Assembly: GCA_023663735.1 (NCBI GenBank)
Contig: JAMPGV010000025.1
Span: forward strand, 1-36,028
Reading direction: 5' to 3'
Length of the DNA stretch: 36,028 bases
Source of the DNA: Muribaculum sp.
GTDB taxonomy: Bacteria; Bacillota; Clostridia; Lachnospirales; Lachnospiraceae
Below the pieces are notes generated by a model. The model saw only the letters and a program-made list of their open reading frames with translations. It had not been told where the DNA came from and ran no database searches. Positions 1-8,142 of this stretch are shown piece by piece (positions within the stretch are counted from its first letter, which is position 1; the number at the start of each line of letters is the position of its first letter). Position numbers and translations under genes: made by a program.

Positions 1-54
1 ATTTTAAACTTTCTTATGATTTTAAACTTTCTTATGATTTTAAACTTTCTTATG
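1..54. repeat. Three perfect 18-bp tandem repeats upstream of the response regulator
   Basis: The unit ATTTTAAACTTTCTTATG occurs three times without a mismatch, and a fourth, degenerate copy (13 of 18 matches) follows at about 58-75. The array starts at base 1, so more copies may lie outside. It ends about 85 bases before the response regulator start. Direct repeats in this position are typical of binding sites for OmpR-type regulators that control their own operon; that role is inferred. Each unit also holds a TATGAT/TATGAA string that could act as a -10 box. The repeats may equally be why the contig ends here. Confidence 0.85.
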
Positions 55-139
55 AAGTTATTAAAGTTTCTTAGAGGATTTTTAGAGCGAAATGTGGTAT
101 GCTGTTTCTGCATGAAAAAAGCTGCCGCAGGAGGACGTT

Positions 140-853
140 ATGAAAATATTATTGGTGGAAGACGATCTGAACCTAAACCGGAATCTGACCTTTTTCTTGG
201 AGAAGGAGGGCTATCAGGTGGACTCCTGCACAAACGGGGAAGACGCCCTGTACTACGTCCGGGAGGGCAGTCCCGACCTGATTCTGCTGGATCGGATGCT
301 GCCGATTTTGGACGGCATGAGTTTCTTAAGGGAAATCCGCGGGGAACAGAACCGCACCCCCGTCTTGATGCTGACTGCGCTGGGAACACTTGCGGACAGA
401 ATAGACGGTCTCGACGGCGGCGCGGACGATTATCTGGTGAAACCGTTCGCCATGGAAGAACTGCTGGCGCGCATCCGGAGCCTCTGCCGCAGGAGCGGCC
501 TGATTCCCGTGGATACCGTCGTGGGGACGGAGGGGCCTTTATCCCTGCACTACGGGGATCTGTGGCTCGATTCCCGCCTGCATGAGTTGAAAGGACCGTC
601 CGGCACGGCTACGCTCTCCAACAGGGAATGCGCCCTGCTTCAATATTTCCTGCAAAACGGCGGACAGGCGCTCAGCCGAGGCCAGCTCCTGCTCAAAGTC
701 TGGGGACCCGACAGTGAGGTGGAGAACGGCAATCTGGACAACTATATTTTCTTCCTGCGCAGACGCCTGAAAGCCCTGCATTCCTGTCTGCACATCACCA
801 CGCTGCGGGGCGTCGGATACCGGCTGGACGGAGGTGACGCCCATGCTGTTTAG
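140..853 (+). CDS. OmpR/PhoB-family response regulator
   Basis: This 237-residue cytoplasmic DNA-binding protein is the output half of a two-component system. The receiver domain spans roughly residues 1-115, with the acidic pair D8/D9, the phosphoacceptor D51 in LILLDRML, T79 and K101 (YLVKPF). A winged-helix DNA-binding domain follows at about 135-230 and ends in the usual RGVGYRLD hairpin. The start is set by AGGAGG at 129-134, five bases before the ATG. The gene overlaps the downstream kinase start by 11 bases, which implies translational coupling. The tandem repeats at 1-54 are plausible self-regulatory sites. The signal sensed is unknown. Confidence 0.95.
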   Translation: MKILLVEDDLNLNRNLTFFLEKEGYQVDSCTNGEDALYYVREGSPDLILLDRMLPILDGMSFLREIRGEQNRTPVLMLTALGTLADRIDGLDGGADDYLVKPFAMEELLARIRSLCRRSGLIPVDTVVGTEGPLSLHYGDLWLDSRLHELKGPSGTATLSNRECALLQYFLQNGGQALSRGQLLLKVWGPDSEVENGNLDNYIFFLRRRLKALHSCLHITTLRGVGYRLDGGDAHAV

Positions 854-2192
854 ACGTCTGCACCTACAGCTCACCGCCCTGTGCGCGCTGATTACCATAA
901 CCATCCTGACGATTTTCACATTCCTGTATCTCTCCGTGTCGGAACACACGCTCCGGAACAATCTTGCGTTTTCCTTCGCCCACGATTTCGACACGCTTGT
1001 AAACAGTCTGGAACAGCAGCCCACGCTCACTTACTCGTTTCTCCTGCGCATGGAACAGACCAATGACTACATGATCTTCCTGTGGGACAACGGCAATCCT
1101 CTGGCCTTCAACCGCATCGATTCCCATGCCCCCTATGCGGCTCTGGCGCAGAATCTTTACGCGGACTATCTTGCGGACGCGGCTTCCCCGGAAAGCGCAT
1201 CTTCCTCCGTTCTGCTCTCGCTGGACGCCAACTGGAATGCAGGGATCGGTTATCTCTACACCGGGCAGATGAACGCGGTGGAGAAAAACCTCGCCCGGCA
1301 GAAGAAGTCTGGACTGGTACTTCTGCTGCTCTCGCCCAACACCGCCTTCCGCACACGCATCCTACAGCAGCGCATCCTCTTTTTCCTGCTCTCGCTGGCG
1401 GGCGGTCTCTTTCTCACGCTGGCCGCCTGGCTCTTCACCGGCAGAATGCTCCGTCCCCTGCAGGAGAATCAGGAACGGCAGCTCGCCTTTATCTCCGGCG
1501 CATCCCACGAACTGCGCACGCCGCTCGCCGTGATCCTCTCCTCCGTGGAGGCGCGGCCGCCCCATTTTGAGGAGACGGTCAAATCCGAGGCGCTGCGCAT
1601 GGGACGGCTGGTGGAAGATCTTCTGACCATCAGCCGGCTGGACAGTCTGCGTCTGACAAAGCGCGGAAACGCTGCGAGAAATGCGCTGACAGAATTAAAA
1701 CGACCGGAATCAGCATTGCCGGAATCGGAATTGCTGGAACCGGACACCTTCCTCACGACCTTCTACGAACAGACGGAGACCTATGCAACGTCCTGCGGCC
1801 GCAAACTGCGTCTGGAACTCCCCGACGAAACCGTTCCCCGGATCCGCGCCGACAGGGACAGACTCTGGCAGCTCTTTGAGATTCTGCTGCAAAACGCTTT
1901 GAACTATACCGAACCGGACGGCGTCATCACCCTCTCCCTGCGGACGGATTCCCGTTCCGGAACCGTCTGCCTGCGGATTGCGGACAACGGAACCGGCATT
2001 CCCGACGCGGAAAAAGACAAAATTTTTGAGCGCTTCTACCGGGTAGACAGCGCTCATCATTCCAAGAATCATTTCGGTCTGGGACTCTCCATCGCGCGGG
2101 AGATCATGCACCTGCACCGCGGACAGATTCATGTGACAGACACGCCCGGAGGCGGAGCCACCTTCACATGCATCTTCCCTGCCTGCCGCTAA
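843..2192 (+). CDS. Sensor histidine kinase
   Basis: This is the membrane-bound kinase partner of the preceding regulator, 449 residues from the ATG at 843. GGAGG at 830-834 supports that ATG over the in-frame GTG at 834. A transmembrane helix lies at about residues 10-32, then a roughly 140-residue extracytoplasmic sensor, then a second helix near 177-203. The H-box SHELRTP carries the phosphorylated histidine at about residue 222. The HATPase domain shows an N-box (LLQNALNY), DNGTGIP, FERFYR and GLGLSIA. The linker after the second helix is short for a HAMP domain. The extracellular region gives no clue to the ligand. Its stop codon overlaps that of proA on the other strand. Confidence 0.95.
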   Translation: MLFRRLHLQLTALCALITITILTIFTFLYLSVSEHTLRNNLAFSFAHDFDTLVNSLEQQPTLTYSFLLRMEQTNDYMIFLWDNGNPLAFNRIDSHAPYAALAQNLYADYLADAASPESASSSVLLSLDANWNAGIGYLYTGQMNAVEKNLARQKKSGLVLLLLSPNTAFRTRILQQRILFFLLSLAGGLFLTLAAWLFTGRMLRPLQENQERQLAFISGASHELRTPLAVILSSVEARPPHFEETVKSEALRMGRLVEDLLTISRLDSLRLTKRGNAARNALTELKRPESALPESELLEPDTFLTTFYEQTETYATSCGRKLRLELPDETVPRIRADRDRLWQLFEILLQNALNYTEPDGVITLSLRTDSRSGTVCLRIADNGTGIPDAEKDKIFERFYRVDSAHHSKNHFGLGLSIAREIMHLHRGQIHVTDTPGGGATFTCIFPACR

Positions 2193-3436
2193 CCGCGCAC
2201 CTGACCGCTTCCCTCCACAGTGTATTTGTAGGAAGTGAGCGCTTTGAGTCCCATGGGTCCTCTTGCATGGAGCTTCTGGGTGCTGATGCCGATCTCCGCG
2301 CCGAAACCGAACTCAAATCCGTCCGTAAACCGCGTGGAAGCGTTGACATACACACAGGCGGCGTCCACTTCGTTCAAGAAGCGCGCGGCGGCCTCTCTGT
2401 CCTTTGTGACAATACATTCGGAATGTTTGGTGCCATAGCGGTTGATATGGGCAACCGCCTCCTCCAGACTGTCCACCGTCTTCACGGAGAGGATGTAATC
2501 CAGATACTCCGTTCCATAGTCCTCCTCCGTGGCGGGAACGCAGTCCGGAATGACGCCGCAGACCGTCTCATCCCCCCGGATCTCCACCTTATATTCCCGG
2601 AGTGCCTCCGCCAGAATGGGCAGAAACGCATCCTTGACCTCCCGGTGAACCACAAGGCTCTCGCAGGCGTTGCACACGCCGATGCGCTGGGTCTTTGCGT
2701 TGACGATAATCTTGGCCGCCATGTCCAAATCCGCCTCTTGATCCACATACACATGACAGTTGCCCGTTCCGGTCTCAATGACGGGAATGGTACTGTTCTC
2801 CACCACGCTGCGGATCAATCCCGCGCCCCCTCTGGGAATCAGCACGTCCACATAGCGGTTCAATTTCATAAATTCCGCCGCAACACTCCGATCGGTGTCC
2901 TCAATCAGCTGTACCGCGTCCTCCGGGAGGCCGTATGTACGCAGTGCCTCTCGGAGTACCGCGGTGACGGCAATATTCGAGTGGATCGCATCGCTTCCGC
3001 CCTTTAAGATCACGGCATTTCCCGCCTTAAAGCACAGCCCGAAAGCGTCCGCCGTCACATTGGGACGGGATTCATAGATGATGCCGATCACGCCTAACGG
3101 CACCCGGCGCTTCTCAATGTGCAGTCCGTTCGGCCTGTCAAACCGCTCCAAAACTTCCCCAATACAGCCGGGAAGCGCCGCAATCTGCATAAGCCCTTCC
3201 GCCATGGCGTCGATGCGCTCATCGTCAAGCCGCAGCCTGTCCAAAAGCCCCTGCCGCATACCGCCCGCCTCTCCCGCCGCCAGATCCTGCGCATTGGCCG
3301 CAAGAATCTCTTCCCGACGCGCTTTCAACAGTGCTGCCGCCTTCTCCAGCACAAGGTTTTTCCGATCCTCCGCAATTTTCTGCAGTTCGTATTTTGCAGC
3401 CTGTGCGCGCTGCCCCATTTGAATCAAATCTGTCAT
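2189..3436 (-). CDS. proA: Glutamate-5-semialdehyde dehydrogenase (gamma-glutamyl phosphate reductase)
   Basis: This cytoplasmic enzyme makes the second step of proline synthesis: NADPH-dependent reduction of glutamyl-5-phosphate to glutamate semialdehyde. At 415 residues it is full length for ProA. Family hallmarks include [32 protein letters not shown], the catalytic cysteine in GVCNACESL and the C-terminal [13 protein letters not shown] stretch. GAGGGAGG seven bases before the ATG supports the start. It is the last gene of the minus-strand cluster, 281 bases after the 5-formyltetrahydrofolate cyclo-ligase gene, and it shares the cluster with proB about 1.2 kb upstream. The proB-proA pair is therefore split by two unrelated small genes. 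Confidence 0.97.
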   Translation of the reverse strand: MTDLIQMGQRAQAAKYELQKIAEDRKNLVLEKAAALLKARREEILAANAQDLAAGEAGGMRQGLLDRLRLDDERIDAMAEGLMQIAALPGCIGEVLERFDRPNGLHIEKRRVPLGVIGIIYESRPNVTADAFGLCFKAGNAVILKGGSDAIHSNIAVTAVLREALRTYGLPEDAVQLIEDTDRSVAAEFMKLNRYVDVLIPRGGAGLIRSVVENSTIPVIETGTGNCHVYVDQEADLDMAAKIIVNAKTQRIGVCNACESLVVHREVKDAFLPILAEALREYKVEIRGDETVCGVIPDCVPATEEDYGTEYLDYILSVKTVDSLEEAVAHINRYGTKHSECIVTKDREAAARFLNEVDAACVYVNASTRFTDGFEFGFGAEIGISTQKLHARGPMGLKALTSYKYTVEGSGQVRG

Positions 3437-3717
3437 ATCTGCCTCCCTCTAAAACTTATTCCTCTGCACTATCCTGTAAGTTGTTCCCTATTTCTCTGTT
3501 TGATCGGCTTACTCTGGCCATATACTTCTCCTGTCATCTATACTCCAATCATACTCTGTTTCTGGATATCCTGTTTCCGAATATCCTGCACCGGAACTCA
3601 ATAATATGTAGTCGTCAAACGAGCTGAGCGCATCTGGCAAACACGCAACATCCTTCTAAGAATATGCCGGAATCTCGAGATCTTGACTTGCTGATACGGT
3701 TCTTCCCGCAGCCAAAA
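3437..3717. other. Intergenic stretch between the cyclo-ligase gene and proA
   Basis: No convincing gene, terminator or riboswitch is visible here. The only structure noted is a short imperfect tandem repeat on the minus strand, GGATATTCGGAAACA followed by GGATATCCAGAAACA (13 of 15 matches, about 3556-3586). The stretch could carry a separate proA promoter, but no clear -35/-10 pair stands out. A T-box would be one possibility for proline control, but I could not identify its conserved sequences. Confidence 0.5.
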
Positions 3718-4371
3718 TCACACGCAGATTACTTGGTACGGCCGGATATCTTCCTCTCCGTGGGGGATCTCCTCCAGCAGCTGACAGGCAAATCCCACGC
3801 CGACCGTGCGTAGCTGCAGCCTTGGCTTATCCGCCAGAAACCGGTCGTAAAATCCCTTGCCGTATCCCATGCGGTTGCGCTCTCTGTCAAAAGCCGTCCC
3901 CGGCATCAGCATCAAAGTACCCGCCGCCTGCGCCTCGTCGTATACATACCGCTGCGCATCCGCCGACGGTTCCCGGATTCCCTTGTATCCGGGACATAGT
4001 TCTTCCAACGTTCCCACTCTGTAAAAATGCATCTCCTCCCCTTCCACCCGGGGAAGGTAGAGCGCCTTTCCCTGACGAAGAGTCTCCCGCAGGATCTCAT
4101 CTGCGTCAATCTCGCTTCCGTATGCTGCAAATCCCAGCACCGTATGGGAGAGATAGTACCATTGATGCCCCAGCATCCGCTCCGCCAGCAGCAGCGCCGC
4201 CCGCTCGCGCTCTTTCGTCGTCAACGCCTCCCTGCGCTGCAGGATCTGCGCCCGCAGGATGCGCTTTTTCGATCTTAGATTATTTTCGCTTAGGCCATTT
4301 TCCTTCAGACTATTTTCTTTCAGGCTATTTTCTTTTAGGCTATTTTCCTTCAGGCTATTTCCCGCCGCCAT
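3718..4371 (-). CDS. 5-formyltetrahydrofolate cyclo-ligase with a pentapeptide-repeat N-terminus
   Basis: This cytoplasmic enzyme uses ATP to convert 5-formyl-THF to 5,10-methenyl-THF and belongs to the YgfA/MTHFS family. The conserved NRMGYGKGFYDRFL segment (phosphate and folate site) and the RxxILRAQILQRR-like start of the fold support this. The ATG at 4371 is preceded by GGGAG at good spacing; an in-frame TTG at 4392 lacks a site. The 217-residue protein carries an unusual N-terminal extension of about 30 residues made of NSLKE-type repeats before the canonical fold begins near residue 35. The start lies inside the 3' end of the DUF896 gene (17-bp overlap), indicating coupled translation. 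Confidence 0.9.
   Translation of the reverse strand: MAAGNSLKENSLKENSLKENSLKENGLSENNLRSKKRILRAQILQRREALTTKERERAALLLAERMLGHQWYYLSHTVLGFAAYGSEIDADEILRETLRQGKALYLPRVEGEEMHFYRVGTLEELCPGYKGIREPSADAQRYVYDEAQAAGTLMLMPGTAFDRERNRMGYGKGFYDRFLADKPRLQLRTVGVGFACQLLEEIPHGEEDIRPYQVICV
4270..4359 (-). repeat. 15-bp coding tandem repeat, (NSLKE)n
   Basis: Six 15-bp units lie at the 5' end of the cyclo-ligase gene. The first four encode NSLKE exactly and the last two have drifted to NGLSE and NNLRS. The four identical peptides use different codons (for example AAC/AAT, CTG/CTA, AAG/AAA), so the DNA has diverged while the peptide stayed the same. The repeat begins just before the DUF896 stop codon. Confidence 0.9.
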
Positions 4372-4573
4372 ATTTTTCTCCCAGATTCTCAATGGTGCCG
4401 TCTTCCCGCTGAATACTGATATTATCCAGCTGGGCTTTCAAGTTACCGCGCACACTGGCCACATATTCCTTGCGGAGCTGATCCTGCAATGCTTTTTCCT
4501 CCTCCGTCAACCCCTCTGTCTGAGATTTGTGGTAGAGTTCGTTGATTCGTTTGATACGTTCGTCCATGTTCAT
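4355..4573 (-). CDS. DUF896 (YnzC-like) small protein
   Basis: This 72-residue cytoplasmic protein matches the DUF896 family of small Firmicutes proteins. The two-helix N-terminus RIKRINELYHKSQ...LTEEEKALQ and the following RKEYVASVRGNLKAQLDNI are the family's signature, and the tail is short and glycine-rich. The B. subtilis member YnzC folds as a helical hairpin and has no assigned activity. GGAGGGGG seven bases before the ATG fixes the start. It sits between proB and the cyclo-ligase gene and overlaps the latter. Confidence 0.9.
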   Translation of the reverse strand: MNMDERIKRINELYHKSQTEGLTEEEKALQDQLRKEYVASVRGNLKAQLDNISIQREDGTIENLGEKYGGGK

Positions 4574-4608
4574 TTTGATCCCCCTCCGTGAAACATACTA
4601 ATAGACGC

Positions 4609-4634
4609 GGGAAACGCTTTCGTCAGCGTTTCCC
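4609..4634. other. Perfect 10-bp stem hairpin between proB and the DUF896 gene
   Basis: GGGAAACGCT and AGCGTTTCCC are separated by six bases, and the hairpin touches the proB stop codon. On the minus strand no T-run follows, so it is not a standard terminator. It may stabilise or mark processing of the proB 3' end; this is inference. Confidence 0.7.
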
Positions 4635-5503
4635 TAGAAATTATGCAGATGCTCCACGAAATTCGGCAGGTCAAAGCCCTCGTCCCGGTGCGCCGCAAAC
4701 AAAGTGCCTCTCTCCTCCCCCGCAAGGATCTCATGGATCACTCCGATATCCCTGCTGTTGGCGATCACCATGTCCACCTCGGACTTGGTCGCGATCCACG
4801 CCGCCGTCAGCTTGGTGTTCATGCCGCCCGTCCCCACGTCGCTGCCCGTGCTGCCCTTGCCCATCCGCATGAGTTCCTCCGTGAGTTCGTCCACCTGTCC
4901 GATGAACTCCGCCTCCGGATTCGTTCTGGGATCGTCCGTATACAGACCGTCGATGTCGGACAGAAGGATCAGCAGATCCGCATCAATCAGCGCCGCCACA
5001 ATGGCCGAGAGCGTGTCGTTGTCCCCGATCTCGATCTCGTAGGTGGCGACGGTGTCGTTCTCATTCACAATGGGAATCACCCCCATCCGCAGAAGTTCCC
5101 GGAACGTGTTGTGCGCATTGTAACGGTTTAAGCTGTCCACAACGGTATTCTTCGTCATCAGAATCTGGGCCGCCACTTGATTGTACTCTGCAAAAAGCTT
5201 CTGATAGACCGTCATCAGTCTGGCTTGTCCCACAGCGGAACAAGCCTGTTTCACCGCAAGCGCCTCCGCGTCCGTAGCCGCCTCCTGACGCGTGAGACTT
5301 ACCGCCTTTTTCCCTGCGGCAATGGCTCCGGAAGTCACCAGCACCACTTCCTTCCCCTGATTGCGCAGATCGCACAACTCCCGCACCAGTTTTTCCATCC
5401 TGATATAGTCCATGTCCCCCGTCTCCCGATGCTGCAAAGAAGAGGAACCGATCTTTACCACAATTCGTTTTTTATCCTTAATTGCCTCACGCAGCCGATT
5501 CAT
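4634..5503 (-). CDS. proB: Glutamate 5-kinase, short form without PUA domain
   Basis: This enzyme catalyses the first step of proline synthesis, the ATP-dependent phosphorylation of glutamate. The amino-acid kinase fold is evident from IVVKIGSSSL at the N-terminus, LVTSGAIAAG, IPIVNENDTVA, LLSDIDGLYT and GSDVGTGGMNTKL. The start at 5503 has AGGAGA in the right place; longer in-frame starts upstream run into lgt. The resulting 289 residues fit the kinase domain alone, without the C-terminal PUA domain of the 367-residue E. coli enzyme. Short ProB forms are known in Firmicutes. It follows lgt by 19 bases. Confidence 0.96.
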   Translation of the reverse strand: MNRLREAIKDKKRIVVKIGSSSLQHRETGDMDYIRMEKLVRELCDLRNQGKEVVLVTSGAIAAGKKAVSLTRQEAATDAEALAVKQACSAVGQARLMTVYQKLFAEYNQVAAQILMTKNTVVDSLNRYNAHNTFRELLRMGVIPIVNENDTVATYEIEIGDNDTLSAIVAALIDADLLILLSDIDGLYTDDPRTNPEAEFIGQVDELTEELMRMGKGSTGSDVGTGGMNTKLTAAWIATKSEVDMVIANSRDIGVIHEILAGEERGTLFAAHRDEGFDLPNFVEHLHNF

Positions 5504-5522
5504 TCCACTCTTTCTCCTTGTG

Positions 5523-6332
5523 TTATTGGTATGCTTCATCCTCCGAAAGCGATTCCGCGATCTCCGGCGAAGGCGCGCCGCTCCTGCTTCTCCACACAAA
5601 ACCCAGCACACCGCCGATCAGAATGAAAATCGATATAAACTGCGAGGTGGACAGCACGCCGATCTCGCCCCTGTAATCATCCCGCAGAAATTCCACGCCG
5701 AATCTGCCCACACTGTACAAAATCAAATACAGGAATCCCACGCTTCCCTGCTTTAACGTTTTTCCCCTGCGGTTCCTTGCGGCATACCAAAACAGGATCC
5801 CCGCGATGGCGAACATCCCCGCCGCCGAGAGCAGCTGAGTGGGAATCAGCTTCACGTCGTTCGGCGCAAACTGCGAGTTGTGGAACGCAATGCCGAATAC
5901 GGATTCGGTTCTTTGCCCATAACAGCAGCCCGCCAGAAAACATCCCAATCGTCCGAAGCCCTGCGCCACGGCCACCGAGGGCAGCACAATGTCAAAATAA
6001 TCCCAAAAGACCAGTTTCCGGATGCGGCACCAGCCATATCCCGCCAGCACGCCCGCAATGATCCCTCCGTAGACCACAAACCCGTTGGAGCTTAAGATGC
6101 TCCAAGGATTTTGCAGAAAATCCCGCCATTCTATGATACAGAACAAGAGCTTGGCTCCCAGAAATCCCAACACTGCACAGCACAAAGTCAGATTATAGAT
6201 CTCGTCCGAATTCATCCCGCGCCGTCTGGCTCTGCTCTCTCCGATAAACAGCGCCGCCAGCACACCGATGGCGATCATCAGGCCATATCCGTGTATCGTA
6301 AACGGCCCTATGGTCAAAATGTCATTATACAT
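5523..6332 (-). CDS. lgt: Prolipoprotein diacylglyceryl transferase
   Basis: This integral membrane enzyme transfers diacylglyceryl from phosphatidylglycerol to the lipobox cysteine of prolipoproteins. Seven hydrophobic segments are visible across 269 residues. Family landmarks are FTIHGYGLMIAIG near the N-terminus, NGFVVYGGIIAG, the Lgt signature region around FGRLGCFLAGCCYG, and GRFGVEFLRDDYRG near the C-terminus. GGGAG eight bases upstream of the ATG supports the start. It lies 18 bases after the COG2509 oxidoreductase gene and 19 before proB, inside the same cluster. Confidence 0.97.
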   Translation of the reverse strand: MYNDILTIGPFTIHGYGLMIAIGVLAALFIGESRARRRGMNSDEIYNLTLCCAVLGFLGAKLLFCIIEWRDFLQNPWSILSSNGFVVYGGIIAGVLAGYGWCRIRKLVFWDYFDIVLPSVAVAQGFGRLGCFLAGCCYGQRTESVFGIAFHNSQFAPNDVKLIPTQLLSAAGMFAIAGILFWYAARNRRGKTLKQGSVGFLYLILYSVGRFGVEFLRDDYRGEIGVLSTSQFISIFILIGGVLGFVWRSRSGAPSPEIAESLSEDEAYQ

Positions 6333-6350
6333 GCTCGATTCTCCCGTTTT

Positions 6351-8129
6351 TTATTTTGCCGGCATAGGATTTCCTTGTTCCGGCAAAGGATCCGCCTCCG
6401 CCATAGGCGGCGCACATACGGCGGCAATCCGCTCCGCCACCCGCAGTCCGTCCATGGCCGCCGAGGTGATGCCTCCCGCGTATCCTGCACCTTCGCCGCA
6501 GGGGTAAAGCCCACGCACCTCAGACTGCAGCGTCTCGTCCCTGCGGATCCTAATGGGCGAGGAGGTGCGGCTCTCCACGCCGGAGAGGATGGCATCCGCC
6601 CGGTCAAATCCCTGAATCTGCCGTCCGAACGCCTTCATTCCCTGCACCAGCGCCTGATTGCAGGCTTTCGGCAGAATCCTGCTCACATCCGCCCACGCAC
6701 TCAGCCCTTTGTGTTCGGGCGCAATCCCGCAGCTTGCATTATTATCCCCCAAAAACATACCCGTGTCAACCTCTATCGCCATTCCCAGCGCTTCCTGCGG
6801 CACGTCTTGCTCCACACAGGCCTGAAAGACCCCGTAGCGCTGCATGGGGATTCTGCCCCCCGCCAATGCGAACGCCCGCTCCTCCAATTTCCTCTGGAAT
6901 GCCACGCCCGCCAGCGGATGATCCGAACCGTAATCTTCCGGCGACACCGACACAATCACGGCGGAATTGGCATTTCTGCCGCTTCGACCGCTGTAGCTCA
7001 TACCGTTTACCGCAAGCCGCCCCTCCTCCGAGGAAGCGTTGACCACATATCCCCCGGGACACATACAGAACGAATAAACGCCCCTGCCGTTGTCCGCCTG
7101 CGCCGTCACTTTGTAGGCGGCCGCTCCCAGCGCCCCCGCATCAGCCGTCCCGTACTGGCTCCGGTCGATCAGCTCCTGCGGATGCTCCACCCGAAGCCCC
7201 ACCGCAAACGCTTTGGCCTCCATGGGAATCCGTTTCTCATACAGCATGGAAAACGTATCCCGCGCACTATGTCCCACCGCCAGCACCAGCCGCTCACAGG
7301 GCAGATACTCCTCTCCGTTCACATAGACGCCGCGGACTCTGCCGTCCGAGATCTCCAGATCCGTCACCAAGCTCCCAAAGCGCACCTGCCCGCCATGCGC
7401 CAGAATCTGTTCCCGCATCCTCCGCACCACCCGGCACAGCGCATCCGTCCCGATATGCGGCTTCGCCTCATAGAGAATCTCCTCCCCCGCGCCGCAGTCC
7501 ACAAACGCCTGTAGCACCGCTCTGTTCCGGCCTTCCCTGTCTTTTACCAAGGTGTTCAGTTTGCCGTCGGAAAAGGTTCCCGCGCCGCCCTCCCCAAACT
7601 GCACGTTCGACGACAGATCCAGCTGCCCCGTCCGCCAGAACCGCTCCACGTCCGCCTGCCTCTCCTCCACGCATTTCCCACGCTCCAGAAGGAGAACCGG
7701 ATACCCGTGCAGCGCCAGAAAATAAGCGCAGAAAAGCCCCGCGGGTCCTGCACCCACAATCGTCACCGGGGCGTTTAACCGCTTTGCACCGCCCTCGGGA
7801 AAGACATACGTTTGGGGATCCGCCTTCGCAATCTGCGGACCGCCCCTCCCGTTTCCATCTCTTCCGCCTCGGTCATACCGCTTGAGTATCCTCGTCTCAC
7901 AAGCCTTTTGGATCATTTCGATCTCTATCGTATAGACCAGAAAAATCTCCGGTTTCTTTCGGGCGTCCACAGACTCCCTGCAGATCGTCAGTTTCCCGAT
8001 CTCCTCCGGCCGGACGCCCAGAAGCTTCGCTGCCTGCGGCAGTAAAAGCTCCCGCAGTCCCTCCGCACCCCTCTTTCGGGCGGCACAGGCCTGTTCCCAT
8101 TTCAGTTTCATCTGACTGATACGAATCAT
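6351..8129 (-). CDS. FAD-dependent oxidoreductase, COG2509 (NAD(FAD)-utilizing dehydrogenase) type
   Basis: This 592-residue cytoplasmic flavoprotein has a roughly 100-residue N-terminal domain, then a dinucleotide-binding GAGPAGLFCAYFLA near residue 125. The segment SSNVQFGEGGAGTFSDGKLNT and the C-terminal GLYPCGEGAGYAGGITSAAMDG (FAD contact) are typical of the COG2509 family. The N-terminal domain resembles the alpha/beta module seen in these proteins. The substrate is not established for the family. AAAAGGGA precedes the ATG. It lies 13 bases after a second FAD oxidoreductase gene. Confidence 0.9.
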   Translation of the reverse strand: MIRISQMKLKWEQACAARKRGAEGLRELLLPQAAKLLGVRPEEIGKLTICRESVDARKKPEIFLVYTIEIEMIQKACETRILKRYDRGGRDGNGRGGPQIAKADPQTYVFPEGGAKRLNAPVTIVGAGPAGLFCAYFLALHGYPVLLLERGKCVEERQADVERFWRTGQLDLSSNVQFGEGGAGTFSDGKLNTLVKDREGRNRAVLQAFVDCGAGEEILYEAKPHIGTDALCRVVRRMREQILAHGGQVRFGSLVTDLEISDGRVRGVYVNGEEYLPCERLVLAVGHSARDTFSMLYEKRIPMEAKAFAVGLRVEHPQELIDRSQYGTADAGALGAAAYKVTAQADNGRGVYSFCMCPGGYVVNASSEEGRLAVNGMSYSGRSGRNANSAVIVSVSPEDYGSDHPLAGVAFQRKLEERAFALAGGRIPMQRYGVFQACVEQDVPQEALGMAIEVDTGMFLGDNNASCGIAPEHKGLSAWADVSRILPKACNQALVQGMKAFGRQIQGFDRADAILSGVESRTSSPIRIRRDETLQSEVRGLYPCGEGAGYAGGITSAAMDGLRVAERIAAVCAPPMAEADPLPEQGNPMPAK

Positions 8130-8142
8130 AGGTCATCCCTTT

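Noticed and set aside
2168-3007. Long plus-strand open frame of 279 codons antisense to proA
   Set aside because: It is the complement of a clear, full-length proA; composition is a GC-rich shadow with no ribosome site or family motif.
6111-7514. 467-codon plus-strand open frame opposite lgt and the COG2509 oxidoreductase
   Set aside because: It spans two well-supported genes on the other strand, is rich in His, Arg and Pro as expected of a shadow frame, and shows no domain.
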